64,000 bases of DNA from Syngnathus acus. Taxonomy: Eukaryota > Chordata > Actinopteri > Syngnathiformes > Syngnathidae. Below, one piece after another: positions 10,426 through 32,769 of the stretch. Position 1 is the stretch's first letter. Each line of letters begins with the position of its first letter. Below the pieces are notes generated by a model that saw only the letters and a program-made list of their open reading frames with translations, searched no databases and had not been told where the DNA came from. The DNA lies in contig NC_051089.1 in assembly GCF_901709675.1 (NCBI RefSeq), positions 11,521,976 to 11,585,975 of the forward strand, given 5' to 3'. A program made the position numbers and the translations under genes.

Positions 10426-11430
10426 TCACTTGATGAGACTCTTCACCAGCTCCAGTTCCTTCACTGGCTTCCACTCCTGATTGATGGTGATAAGCTGCAA
10501 GGGGGCCAGACAGAACAAGGATCACATTGCATGATTTCATTTTGAGATACTTTCTGATTTTTTTTGCAGGGATTCAAATTTGGGTTTTTAACAGCACTCT
10601 TAGAAGTAGTGTGACAAATTTACCGGACATTTATTTTCACTAAACAAGGTCTTTAAATATTTTTGTTAGCAACTGCAAGTGAAGTAACATAATACTGTGC
10701 TTATATAACAGAAAAACAAACGTTACCAGGGTTTTTGTCTTCATTATCATTATTTTGTCTTGATTTTGTTTAAAAGGAATATAAAGTGTCGTGCCGTTTC
10801 TATTGATTTCAGAGTGTGGTCATGGATAGATAGAAGGGCACTCAAAGCAGACTCGCTCATTGGCATGCAGGCGCATGCATGAATATAAATTTTTCTGAAA
10901 GGCAGACTTATTTAATAACATTTCTTCCTCTGTGACGCAGCAGCTTTCACACTTCTATTTTCATCGCAGCTCCAAATTCAACCAAAATTGCTTAAAAACA
11001 AAAGTAAATGTTTTCACCTTTTGGGGCTTGGATGGATCCACTCTTTCCCATGGTTCTGGATTGGAGGTCTTATTCAAACTGAAAACAATACAAATGCAAC
11101 ACAATCAAACCTTTGATAAAAGACAAAACCAAACAGCCAGCAACCACAGCACTCCTGCCACTCACATGACGTCCGTTTTGGTGAAAAGAAAGTAGAAGGA
11201 TGCTGTGGTGGCTCCTGTTGCGGCGAAAGCCATGAACCCGATCAGCGGAATCAGCTGCATGTAATTGGATAGGGATCATCATTAAATAACATTTATAGTA
11301 TATTCTTTATATTATTTAAAAACATTTTTTTTTCATTAGAAAATAACACCATCCTCAGCTTTCATCACTCACAAAAATCATCCCGACTCACCTCTTTTTT
11401 CTTTTTTAACATTTGGAAAAATCCCTTCAT
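10426..11430 (-). CDS. coxfa4l3: COXFA4L3 (C15orf48/NMES1), NDUFA4-like cytochrome oxidase subunit
   Basis: This small mitochondrial inner-membrane protein replaces NDUFA4/COXFA4 in complex IV under inflammatory conditions in mammals. Coding exons on the minus strand: 11430-11392, 11254-11166, 11078-11018 and 10494-10426; 85 residues against 83 in human. The product begins MKGFFQMLKKKKE, has one membrane span (LIPLIGFMAFAATGATTASF, about residues 14-33), then NPEPWERVDPSKPQK and LITINQEWKPVKELELVK. All of these match the human protein block for block (LIPLVVFMTVAAGGA, NPEPWETVDP, LITINQQWKP). Phases 0, 2 and 0 join correctly. A TTTCTCATCAG acceptor at 11452 and a donor at 11611 suggest a non-coding first exon (about 11612-11710). 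The gene is on the same strand as afg2b, just downstream of it. Confidence 0.95.
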
Positions 11431-11611
11431 TTTGTACCGGTCCTTTGATACCTGATGAGAAACAGGCCATTAGCTATGTTGAAAATTTCTGGTAAATTTC
11501 TAGGAAGTTCCCTCTTAAAAGCCAATCATCAGTTTAGTAAATTCCTGGCTTCTTCCCATTGAACAGATCCAACTTTTGCCGGCAGTGTCATCAGCATATA
11601 GCAGCTCTCAC

Positions 11612-11710
11612 CTTCGGTTGTGGAGTAGCTCTCGGGTTTGTGAGACAGTGGAGCATCCTGTCCGCCTACTCCGGATTGATATAGGCTGCAACGACGAGGT
11701 AACAGGCACG
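11612..11710 (-). other. coxfa4l3: Probable non-coding first exon of coxfa4l3
   Basis: On the minus strand this block ends in CCGAAG followed by the donor GTGAGAG. The next acceptor (CTCATCAG, exon edge at 11451) leads straight to the coxfa4l3 start codon. The 5' edge is an estimate. Confidence 0.4.
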
Positions 11711-11874
11711 TAGACACAGCTTCCTGCTCTGCTATTCACCAAGGGAGGATTTGCCAACCATTAAAGTAGCAGATCAATATATTCAATAGTGCACAGCGCC
11801 CCCTTGCAACCCAAAGGGAAAACTCATTTCGAGAAGAGGGAAAATGAAGACACCAAAATGCAGGTTTTTGTTGT

Positions 11875-11880
11875 TTTATT
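11875..11880 (-). other. afg2b: Candidate polyadenylation signal of afg2b
   Basis: AATAAA on the minus strand 37 bases after the afg2b stop codon, giving a very short 3' UTR and leaving about 160 bp to the presumed coxfa4l3 first exon. Confidence 0.6.
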
Positions 11881-11916
11881 AAAAAAAGAAATGTTGGTGG
11901 AACTTTATATTTTTTT

Positions 11917-14900
11917 CTAAGACGCTATCTGGTATGTTTGGATTTGCTGGGCTGTAAGGGACGGCTTGGTTTTCTTGAGAGACTGCAGGAAGTGCTCTTG
12001 TTTGATGCTAGACGCCTCCATATTTTCTTCTAGTGCCAGTAGAGCAGCCTGTTTGACAAAAACAGACGTTTTCAGATACTTGCCCCTTTCGAGAAAATTC
12101 CTAGCCTGTAAAATTTCTTTTACCTCTTTACAAAGATTTTCCAGGTCAGCTCCAGAGTAAAGATCAGTGCCGGCACCCAGCTCCTCCATACACACATCGG
12201 GAGCCACAGGCATAGACTTTGTGCACACCTTCAGGATGGCAAGACGAGCCTAAACACAAGACAACCCAAATTTTTCAAAAAAAAGAAAGTGTTCAGTATG
12301 ATAAAACTATAAATCGGTTGGAGAAAATGATGCATATTCCAAACAAATCCAGATAGGTTGCAGTTGACTGAAGGATTATTCTGTAATTATTGCAACTTCT
12401 ATGCTAATTAGCCTGTATATGACTTTTCACATTATATATCAGGATTAAATCAGTGGCCTAAATTCATAAATCACATTTCGGTGTTTAAATCAAAAACATA
12501 ACACCACAAAATGGATTCCTTGGAATGTTTGATAAATATTTATGGAATGGAGCTACTACAGCCATACAATTTTGATGCTATTGACTCTTTATTATGTTAA
12601 AAAACCAGTCTTGTGCAGAATTGTAACACTCTTTCGCCAAATGATCTTACAGTTTTGAGAATGTGTGACTGAATGAAATCTAACCTGCAGGTCCGGTGGT
12701 GGCACATAGAGAATGTGGTCCAGTCTTCCAGGCCTCAGAAGGGCGCTGTCCAAACAGTCGGGTCGGTTTGTGGCTGCTACGACCATCACGTCTTTGTTGC
12801 ACACTTCCTGGCTGTCCAGCTGTTAAAGAACACAAATGCAGGAATTATTTTCTCTACATGCATCACAATTAAAAAATGTACTTGTAAGAAAATGCCAAAT
12901 AAATCTTTGGTTGAAACAGGAATAGATTCAATGACATAATAAAAGAGAGTGTAGTGAAATAAACAGACAAAAGTCACACACATTATAGTATTTGTGCACT
13001 GCATGTTTGACACGTGTGCTCTAACCTGTTCTGTAGTGTGATTCGCCTCTGCTCCCTCTACCTGGAGGATCTTCTGCGTCCCCCTCCTTTCTAGCGTCTT
13101 CAGGCCGACGCCATCCATCTCGTTGAGGAGCACGGACAAGAGTCGAGTCTGAACACTGTTGGCCGTCTGACCGCTGCACCGTGAGCCGATCACAGAGTCG
13201 ATCTCATCCAGGAAAAGGATGCAGGGAGCACAAGCCCGCGCTTGGCGAAACAGCTGAACAACAGAGGTGAGTTTGCGGATGAAACCAAAAAAAAGAAGAC
13301 ATGAATACATGGTGACGCCAAAGTACCTGTGACAAAGCCTTCTCCGAGTCTCCCACGTAGGGCGAATAGAGGTCAGCACCACTGACGGACAGGAAGGTAC
13401 AATCTGAGGCCGAGGCTGCCGCTCGGACCAGTGTTGTCTTGGCGCAACCCGGAGGCCCGTAGAGAAGGACGCCACGGGGACGACACAGACCCAGGCGGGA
13501 GAAGGCTTCGGGGTACATCATTGGCCACTCGATACTCTATAAACATACGTACGCAAACACACAGGTATTAAAGGTATCATGTGGCATATTGGTGCTAAGA
13601 AACTAAGTTGAATTGAGGAGCTTCATTTAGATAAAAGTAGTGCTTTGCACACATTCTGTAGCACATGTCAAGTAGGATAGCGCTGGTGTGAATGATCCTC
13701 CAGTTCCTACAAGATGTGAGTACTGATCAAAATGCTAAACTATATTAACTGTGGATTATATTATCACCAATATAAAAATTCACCTGTCTGAGCTTCAGCT
13801 TGATGTCTTCAAGACCTCCGATCTGCTCCCAGGCCACAGGAGCGAGGTCCGTCCGGCCCAGGCTGCTCCGCAGGCAGGACGGCCGCACCAACTTTAGAGC
13901 CTCAAGGAAATGTTTCAGGGCCACCATGTGCTCCCCTGAACCCTGTGTGAAAAGGTAACAAGGTAGCTCAACATTTCACAAAACATGAAAACAGACAGGA
14001 CCAAAAACCATCATCTCCTTGTATCTACAATGTCCACAAGAATGATCACGTTACATAAACAACAATCTGTTTCATATGCTGCGTCGTTGGATTCACCTTT
14101 GCGTTTTCCCGCATAGCATGCATGGCCGCCTCCCTGCAGAGTGCGCTGAGGTCTGACCCGACATAACCTGTGGTTCTCTGTGCCAGCTCCGTCATATCCA
14201 CGCCGGGACACACCGGCATCTTCTCGCATAGAACAGACAAGATTGCTGCTCTCTGGGACAAGGTAGGAGGCCCAATGATGACCTAAAGATAAAGATATGT
14301 CTGTCATGATTCACACATTCATTTGAGGGTTTTATCTATATTTTCTTACTTCTCTGTCAAATCTTCCAGGCCTGCGCAGGGCCGGATCTAAGCTGTCCGG
14401 ACGGTTGGTGGCACCGATGACGAGGAAGCGATCTGATCGATCCACCCCATCCATCAGTGTGAGGAGTTGAGCCACCAGGCGGTTCTCCGGTGCGGATGAG
14501 CCTCTTCTTCTCGGAAAAAGGGAGTCCAACTCATCCAGGAAGAGTACACACGGACCCTCCTCTGCTGCAGCACGAGCTTGCGCGAACACGCCTCGCAACA
14601 CCTCCTCGCTCTCGCCCGGGCGGGAACGGACAACCTGAAAAGTTCAATCCCACAGATGGACAAGACATACAGGTACTGTCGTGGTTTCAAATCACTTTAC
14701 CTCTGGCCCTCTGACCACCACAAGGATGGCTCCGACTTCTCCAACCACTTTGCGAACCAGCTGTGTCTTTCCAACACCCGGAGGGCCCACAAGAAGGACA
14801 CCTCTGGGACACGCTACCCCAAGAGAATCAAGGGTGGCTGGATAGAGAAGGGGTAGCTGCAACATCTCTCTTAGCGATGCACTCACCTAGAGAAGAAAAG

Positions 14901-15565
14901 GGATTTTAAAAGTTTTGTTTTTAGATTGAGTGCTTTGGCAAGATTCCTCGTTCAAATGAATGCAAGCTGACCTCATCCAGGCCCCCCAAAGGTACAGTGA
15001 CCTGACCCTGCAGATGGCTCTTGAAGTGCCTGACAGTTTGGATGTCAGCAATCTCCACACTAGTTTTGGAAGTTACAAGTCCAGCTGTGTTAGAATCCGG
15101 ATAGATGTCTTTAATGACAACATGTCGAATGTCCATATCAAAATCCTCCAGATTTATGACATGCTCCTTATGCACTAAGGCACCTTTCAGCATGTCTTTC
15201 ACGAGCTCATGAATAAAACGAGGTGGGCTGTTTCTCTTGAAATCAACACTTTGGACGACCACGCTTATTTTCATTCCTTTCAGTTTTGGACACGGGACGG
15301 ATGTGACTTGCTCGGGATCCAGGGTGAGGCGTGAGGGGGGTTGCCTGACGAGATATGGCGAGCAAGACTTCATGTCCAACTGTAAGAAGCCATCAGCCAG
15401 GTCAGGCCTGGGCCACGCGCTGCACAGGCAGCTTCCCTCGGGGAGGGACACCAGCACCGGGGAGCCCGCAGTCAAGCCCAGCGCTGCCATCAAACCTGGA
15501 CCCAGCCTGCATCTTTGCGAGCCCAGGTCTGATGATTCGACTGGCAACAGCTTCAGAGACGTCAT
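11917..15565 (-). CDS. afg2b: AFG2B (SPATA5L1), double AAA+ ATPase
   Basis: Works with AFG2A (SPATA5) in a hexameric AAA complex that releases shuttling factors during cytoplasmic 60S ribosome maturation. Ten coding exons on the minus strand, all phase 0: 15565-14972, 14886-14701, 14634-14350, 14282-14097, 13942-13784, 13536-13327, 13253-13026, 12819-12685, 12249-12124 and 12048-11917; 746 residues against 753 in human. D1 has Walker A GPPGVGKT (232-239), Walker B VLFLDE (290-295) and [21 protein letters not shown]2 has GPPGCAKT (497-504), ILFLDE (552-557) and [20 protein letters not shown]. The GCAKT variant in D2 is also in human. The start ATG ([15 protein letters not shown]) matches the human block LLKLLPLDARDRG. 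The last intron (12049-12123) is only 75 bp, a multiple of three and without stops. Confidence 0.97.
13566..13680. repeat. Copy of a ~65-85 bp tandem/interspersed repeat in an afg2b intron
   Basis: It contains ATCATGTGGCATATTGGTGC, GAATTGAGGAGCTTCATTTA and a second CTGTAGCACATG block. The same word order appears in nnt introns at 20490-20880 (opposite orientation) and 24565-24770 (same orientation). I cannot place the family. Confidence 0.5.
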
Positions 15566-18190
15566 CGTCAAGTAAATATTACTTTCAGTCCACTTCTACT
15601 GTCCAGAGAAGAAATACATGATGCTCGTATTTAAGTCTAATGTCAGCTATGCTATTAGCTAGTAGCTACGAATTAAAAGTCACCGGTGAGTCGCGATCAC
15701 GTAAACTACTATCATTTCGCTTCAAATAAATAAATTGGTGTAACCCATTTCTGTACCGTATTTATGATATACGTACAAGCTACGAGACGGCGAAAAGGTC
15801 ATGTTTACAATAGCCATGTGGCATGAAAATAAGGTGGCCAACCAAAACGTTTTCCTGTCTGACTTCCGTATTGCGACCATAACAATAAAACTGTAGAATC
15901 GTCAAATAATTGTTGAAAATATGAGTGTCCTCTTTGAAAAGTTATCCCTTTTTACTTTTATTTCATTAACATATGTGATAATAATAATAGTAGTAATAAT
16001 AATGCAAATACCAATCATAGTAATAATGATATTAAATGAATATATGTTATTATTTTATATGTATTAATATAATATATATTTTAATGATAATAATGATTAC
16101 TATGACTATTATTATTATTGTTGTTGTTATTATTATTATTATTATTGCGATCACCATCATTGTCTTTGACGTATTTTAGATGCTGAAAATGTCTTGTTTT
16201 CATTTGCGCATCACTGTTTTGAGATATTTTCTTTTTTTCCAAGTTTGACGTGCATAAGATGGATTTCACCATGACGTTGCAGGATAAAATAATAAATTAC
16301 ACCTGTTGCTGAACCCTTTTAGCCTATTTATTCCTTATTAGTACAGTCCAGTATCATTTTGTTCAAACCACGATGCATTATGGTTGGCCAACATTTTATG
16401 TCACTTGACTGTCTATTTAGCGCCCCTACGTGTACAGAGAAGGAAATGAATGAATGGAAAAAAGTTTTATGAACATATGCACAAATCTTTGCTTGATTGC
16501 AAGAAGTGCTTGTGACCTGTACAATGAAAATGTCCTCTAATGTTTTTCTGGGTTTTGACTCACTAAACCTAAACCTTTAATTCGATTTGCCGGCAGTATT
16601 TGAGTGGCGTCTGCAAAGTGCTTAGCTCTTCTTCACCCAGAGTGGTCATGAGTACTAGTCACATGGTTTCCTATTTATCCATAAATAGTAATGCAGGCGC
16701 GGCGCGATCCAGCTAGCAGAAGGTCGTTTCCTAGATTGTACGTGTGTGTACGTGGACGTGCGGGAGGCAGGAGCCAGGTGACAGGTGCTTGGGTTGAATG
16801 CGGACAGTTGCACGTCTCTACCTGCTTCTCAGACTATTGAACTATTGACCCCGGTGGAAATCCTACAAAAGGCAAGTCTGGCAATAACACAGTGAAGACT
16901 TCAGAGAAACACGAGGGATATTGTTTATGTCATTTCGTGGTTAACTTTCTACTCTACGCTGTCCACCTCGCCTCTTTTTTTTTTTTATGAATCATGTGTG
17001 AATGCAAATGCATAATTACTTCCCTTGGGCTGATTTTTGTAACGTGACACTTTATCCAATGTAAATATATCTGCTGCAATACATCAAATTGTACTCTGTC
17101 GGCTCTGGCGACAATTGAAATCCATGAAAATGAGTATTTTAAAGCCTCATTAACTGTATTGAAACATTCAATTTAGACTAGTATTGCTCAATACTTAAAA
17201 ATGTTGCTGTTTTACCATCTTACTTTTTTTAGGATTTGTTGGACAAGGGAGACATTTCATGCATTATTCCCAATTTCTAAAAGTGTAATTTAAAGCCTTA
17301 CTGCAGTCCAATGGAGTAAAGGAAGAATGCAATCTTGAGACAGAGTGGTGATAACCTCTGCTGATCATGGAATACCTACTACATTAAAATTAAACAGGTG
17401 TAAGCTTCCTCTGCGGTCTGCAGAAACACTTTATTATAACTGTAAAACAATACGAGAATATATATAGTATTTCCAAAACGTACGTTTTTGTACACCCTAT
17501 AGACTGCAAACCAACTGGAATTTGAAGAATTAAAAATCATAGATTTCTTCTACTAGACAGTACACACTATATATAATGTTTATAGTTTAATGTTTGTAGA
17601 TAACTACCTTGTTAAATCATGATTTATAATTATTTTCCAGCCAGCCTCAGGATTCAATGACTCCTGCTTTCATTGCCTTTTTTTGCCAGTTGCATCCTCT
17701 TTCCCAGTTTACCTGCATTGGGTGTGTCAAGTATCCAGGTAGAGAGAGGGGGGTAAAAGTGCAATAGATGAATTGCAAAAAAAGTACTCAGCGGAATATA
17801 AATATCACCAAATATTTTATTCTTTCACGTATGTACATAGCTTTCAGTTTCAAAAAGGTCACAACCCTCCTGTTTATTTCAAGAACTGATTTTGGTTTAA
17901 AAACTTTATGCAGTAAAAGAGGAATGACTACATATCGAAAAGCGCAGTTAATCATATTTAAACACCATTTAAAACATGCCTCCTTCACCACGCTTGCGTC
18001 ACTAAACCGCTATCTGCAAACATCACATGTTTGTCTTACAACCTGTTTGTCCTAATGACCCCATTTAATCCTCAAAACATTTGCCGTCCCTGGTTAACTT
18101 TCTCCGCTTGCTGCCTGCTCAACTAGCCGGAACGCACTTGGCACACTTTCCACCTGTGCCGTCATAATTCCAGATCTCGCGAACAAGCCG
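15566..18190. other. Intergenic region between the divergent afg2b and nnt
   Basis: No coding exon was recognised. It holds an (ATT/AAT)n-rich low-complexity tract at 15977-16147, a GC- and CpG-richer island at about 16690-16870 (GCAGGCGCGGCGCGATCC onward) preceded by a TATA-like AT stretch, and plain AT-rich DNA elsewhere. The afg2b promoter is presumably within 15566-15900. Confidence 0.5.
15977..16147. repeat. (ATT)n / (AAT)n simple-repeat tract
   Basis: Interrupted runs of ATA/AAT/ATT triplets dominate these 170 bases, with the cleanest runs at 15977-16003 and 16108-16146. ORFs read here give only Asn runs and are artefacts. Confidence 0.8.
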
Positions 18191-18286
18191 CAGTGTGCGA
18201 GAGATCAGGTCCGGGACGTTTGCGTGTCCCGTCGAGCTGAAATGTCACTCTGCTACGTCTGCTAGCTCTCTTGGGACGCACAGCCA
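18190..18286 (+). other. nnt: Probable 5' UTR exon of nnt
   Basis: A CpG-rich block ending AGCCAAG with a donor (GTGTATGT) at 18287. The acceptor CATGACAG ends at 18361 and leads into the nnt start exon (start codon at 18398). The left edge is an estimate. Confidence 0.4.
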
Positions 18287-18397
18287 AGGTGTATGTCGAG
18301 GCCTGTTTGTGTTACTCATCAGTAAAATTAGTGTTAACTTAAATCTTAACTCCCATGACAGACCCAGAAGGAGTCTCCGGGCAGACGCGCCGTGGCC

Positions 18398-29754
<11,357 letters not shown>

Positions 29755-29936
29755 GCTCCTCACTACCAGCTGACTGACTACATGGAGCCTCTTGGTACAA
29801 AATACACATTTTGGTTTCAGTTGGATCTTAAGATATTTACGTCTGAATGAAATATAACGAGATGACCTTAAGCTGTACAATAATATTTGAGTTTTAATTA
29901 AAGGGGGGAAATCAAAGCCCTGTGTACTAGTTTGTA

Positions 29937-29942
29937 AATAAA
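29937..29942 (+). other. nnt: Polyadenylation signal of nnt
   Basis: AATAAA 183 bases after the stop codon, implying a short 3' UTR. The convergent dtwd1 transcript is expected to end at about 30015-30030, so the two 3' ends are probably less than 100 bp apart. Confidence 0.7.
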
Positions 29943-30033
29943 GATATTTAAAAGTACTGTTAACTCCTAGTGCTGCTTTTAAGGTGAAAAAAATACATTT
30001 CAGGAAAGTGCATAATGCTGACAATATCATTCT

Positions 30034-30039
30034 TTTATT
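30034..30039 (-). other. dtwd1: Candidate polyadenylation signal of dtwd1
   Basis: AATAAA on the minus strand about 370 bases after the dtwd1 stop codon. No other exon-like sequence lies between. Confidence 0.6.
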
Positions 30040-30407
30040 TTTTTAACTTTAAAGAACAAAAGATTAGTCAGATGGCGTGGCTGTTTACAAGTGGTGAGAA
30101 CGGCTTGTTTATAATTTTGAGGTTGTATTGTATGTACTTGGAATTTTTTGAATTGACGTTTTGTTAAAAACATTCCTCCGTAGTGTGTCAAATTGATAAT
30201 ACTTATTCTCACTTTACAGGGACTTTAAGACTTGTACGTGGTATGACTGGTAACTAACATACTAGCTTTAACTCGATTAGGAAATATTTTTGACACGAGA
30301 CAAGATAGCGTTTCACATTGTATACACTTTAAATTTGATCCCAAACACTCAAGCAAATATCACTTTCTCTTCCAAAATCAAACGGAAAAATGAAACTTGA
30401 ATTGGAT

Positions 30408-32064
30408 TTACAATTGTGTTTCAGTCTCTTGCTGTTTTTGTCTCTTCTTTGCTTCCTTCTTTCCGGCCTCCTTCGACTTTCTGACGACTGCGTGCAGGTA
30501 AGAGTAGAAGAAAAGAAGGTTGTCATACTCTCCGCTGTACTCTTGAGCAAGGCATTGCTCATGGAAGTCCTTGAGAAAATAATAGATTGCTTCGATCGTT
30601 GCCAGGTAAGTGTCTGGTTTGCCCCTCTGAGAGCGCCAGAAGCACGTTTTCCTTGTCCTCAGCTCAACCTGGAGCAGGTCTGAAATGTCAGCACAGAGTG
30701 ACCTTGTTAAATTGTGGAGGGTATAAAAACAAGAACCCGGTAAGTACCTTGCAGTCTATCATCTGTGCTGATTTTGTTGGTCTGGTTCCACGTACTGTCG
30801 ATGAAGACCACCCTCTGGAGGGGATGCGTCCTTGATTCGTAGTCCTTCGTTTCATCAGGGCTCCCTGACCCCGGATCGTCTGGAGGGTGTGAGGCAGATG
30901 GAGGCTTCTCTATTTTCCGCCTCTTTAACAAGGGGCCATGTGACCTGCTCTCATTCCTCTCATGCAAACAGCGTATCATGTCTTGTACTGTGACAGCGCC
31001 TGGACCGGGGAACACCAACACAACCTGGTGGGGGACAGGTGAGAATGTAAAGTTATATCCAAATAATAATGATATATCAATCATACTTTTCCATGGATTG
31101 CCCATAAGTTCAAAAATTTGAAAATAGTTGCCCATGACTTAGCAGTAAATTTGACACTGAAACCAATCCATCGAGAAATTATGTATTGTAGCGTTTTCCT
31201 GCTCCAATCATGTGACTGGAAGTCAAGGCTCAGCAGCCACTGTGCGTTTTGTTAGTATGCTTTATTTTTAGAAAACGTTGTTTAAAAAACGTGTTTAGTG
31301 AGTTAACAACACTAATTAAAGTGGATAAAATGTATTTTATATTAATTCATGGTTCATTTGTCTGTATTTAAAGACTAACCTAAAAGATCTGAACAATTGT
31401 ATGAAATAAATCAGTGTACTTTTTAATTGTAATATAGATTAATTTGTTTTTGTTAAAAAAAAATCTGAAACTATCACAGACCTCCAAGGATCAGAATTCA
31501 ATGCCAAATGTGTAGCTTGAATAATTGTGACTAAAAGGACGGTACTTGGAACATCAAATCACGGAGCACCAAGCTACGTGTGATCTTGAGCTAACCTTGT
31601 CTTGATCATACTCAGGAATGCAGGGGTATGTGTAAATGGTGATGTCACTGGGCGCCAGGATCTTTGCATGAACCGCAGTGCTCTTGCCATCTGTCTCATT
31701 GGGATGTTTAATGATGTCTATCTTCACTGGGAGCTGTACGCAGAAGACAAAAAGCATAACACTTAGTAAAAACGACATTATAACCATCACAACGACTTGA
31801 ACCTAAGGACGAAAAGAACAAACAATCCCAAACCTTTATACTGACCTTGACAATGGGGATTTCTTGCAGACTGACGTCCACTAATAGGCAGCATGTGTAG
31901 CAGAAGAACATCCTTGATCCTCCGCATTTAGCACATTTTGACCTGCCCCTCTGCTGCACTTTCTCCAGCACGGCGTGCGATGCCAATTTCAGTCCTTGAA
32001 GAGGCTGCTTAAACAGCTCGGGAGTGTGTGCTGAATCGCTTGAGCCTTCTTCCAAGCTGCTCAT
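30408..32064 (-). CDS. dtwd1: DTWD1, tRNA-uridine aminocarboxypropyltransferase 1
   Basis: Transfers a 3-amino-3-carboxypropyl group from S-adenosylmethionine to uridine 20 of some tRNAs (acp3U). Coding exons on the minus strand: 32064-31846, 31733-31596, 31024-30748 and 30679-30408; 301 residues against 304 in human. A Cys4 zinc-binding segment ([15 protein letters not shown]; Cys44, 47, 55, 58) comes first, then [17 protein letters not shown], then the DTW-family signature [12 protein letters not shown] (DSTW at 195-198). The last exon gives [16 protein letters not shown] and [11 protein letters not shown] before a Lys/Gln-rich tail. The central linker (about 140-185) is charged and divergent, as in other vertebrates. 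Phases 0, 0 and 1 join correctly. The gene converges on nnt. Confidence 0.97.
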
Positions 32065-32299
32065 GCTTGCTTGTGGTTAATCTTGACAGTCCAGATGAGA
32101 GAATGCGGACCAGATATTATTGGCTGCACAACAGGGACACATTTTGGATTGAGTTAAGAGATTTATATTTTGTACACTTACAATAATTAAAATAATATAC
32201 ATAATAACAAAAGGCCTGACAGATGTGGATTTTATATCATGAATAACTTAGTTTGGTCCCCCAAATTATTACACGATGATATTAATTGCATGCAGAATA

Positions 32300-32470
32300 T
32301 TCAAGACCCAATCGGTACGTGTCACACACTAGTAGGCAAGTAGTACTAGTAGTCCATGCTTTTCTAAGCATACCAGAAGACAACTACGTAACAAGTGCGG
32401 CCAAATCGTGCACTAGTTGACCACTGGTACTACTAGTGAAGTAAAATGCGACTAGTTTTGCACGTCATAA
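32300..32470. repeat. ACTAGT-rich dispersed repeat copy upstream of dtwd1
   Basis: CACTAGTAGGCAAGTAGTAC, TGCACTAGTTGACCACTGG and TACTACTAGTGAAG are dense in the motif shared by the copies at 7885-8095 and 21330-22085. Confidence 0.5.
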
Positions 32471-32610
32471 CAAAACAGTATTTCGCATAACACGTGTGAA
32501 TGGATCTGAAAATATGACGTTAAGTTGTGCACACTAACTGACTATTAGCTGCGTGTGCTCTGACAAGTGCATTTCACTTACTGATCACCAAATAATAATG
32601 ATATTATTAA

Positions 32611-32760
32611 TCAAGAAATGTCAAAAATGATGGTCCAGGATGTTTTTAACCGCCCAATCTTTACGGCAGCGTGCAGCAGCGTTTTTCCGGTTTGCAGCCG
32701 TAGTAATAGATTCCGCCTTGGAACGGCAACGTGCGTAAACGTCTCCGCCATATTGAATGT
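32611..32760 (-). promoter_or_regulatory. dtwd1: Likely dtwd1 promoter / first exon with YY1-type motif
   Basis: A CpG-rich block upstream of dtwd1. On the minus strand it reads CAATATGGCGGAGACG (32755 downward), a good match to the YY1 element (AAnATGGCGG) that often sits over start sites of housekeeping genes. The ATG in this motif opens a 46-codon frame (32751-32611, MAETFTHVAV...). It may be a 5' UTR ORF of dtwd1; I do not recognise the peptide. A GTAAAG donor-like site lies inside it. Confidence 0.4.
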
Positions 32761-32769
32761 GGAAAGATT

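Noticed and set aside
16081-16272. ORF with a long Asn run
   Set aside because: Translation of the ATT/AAT simple-repeat tract.
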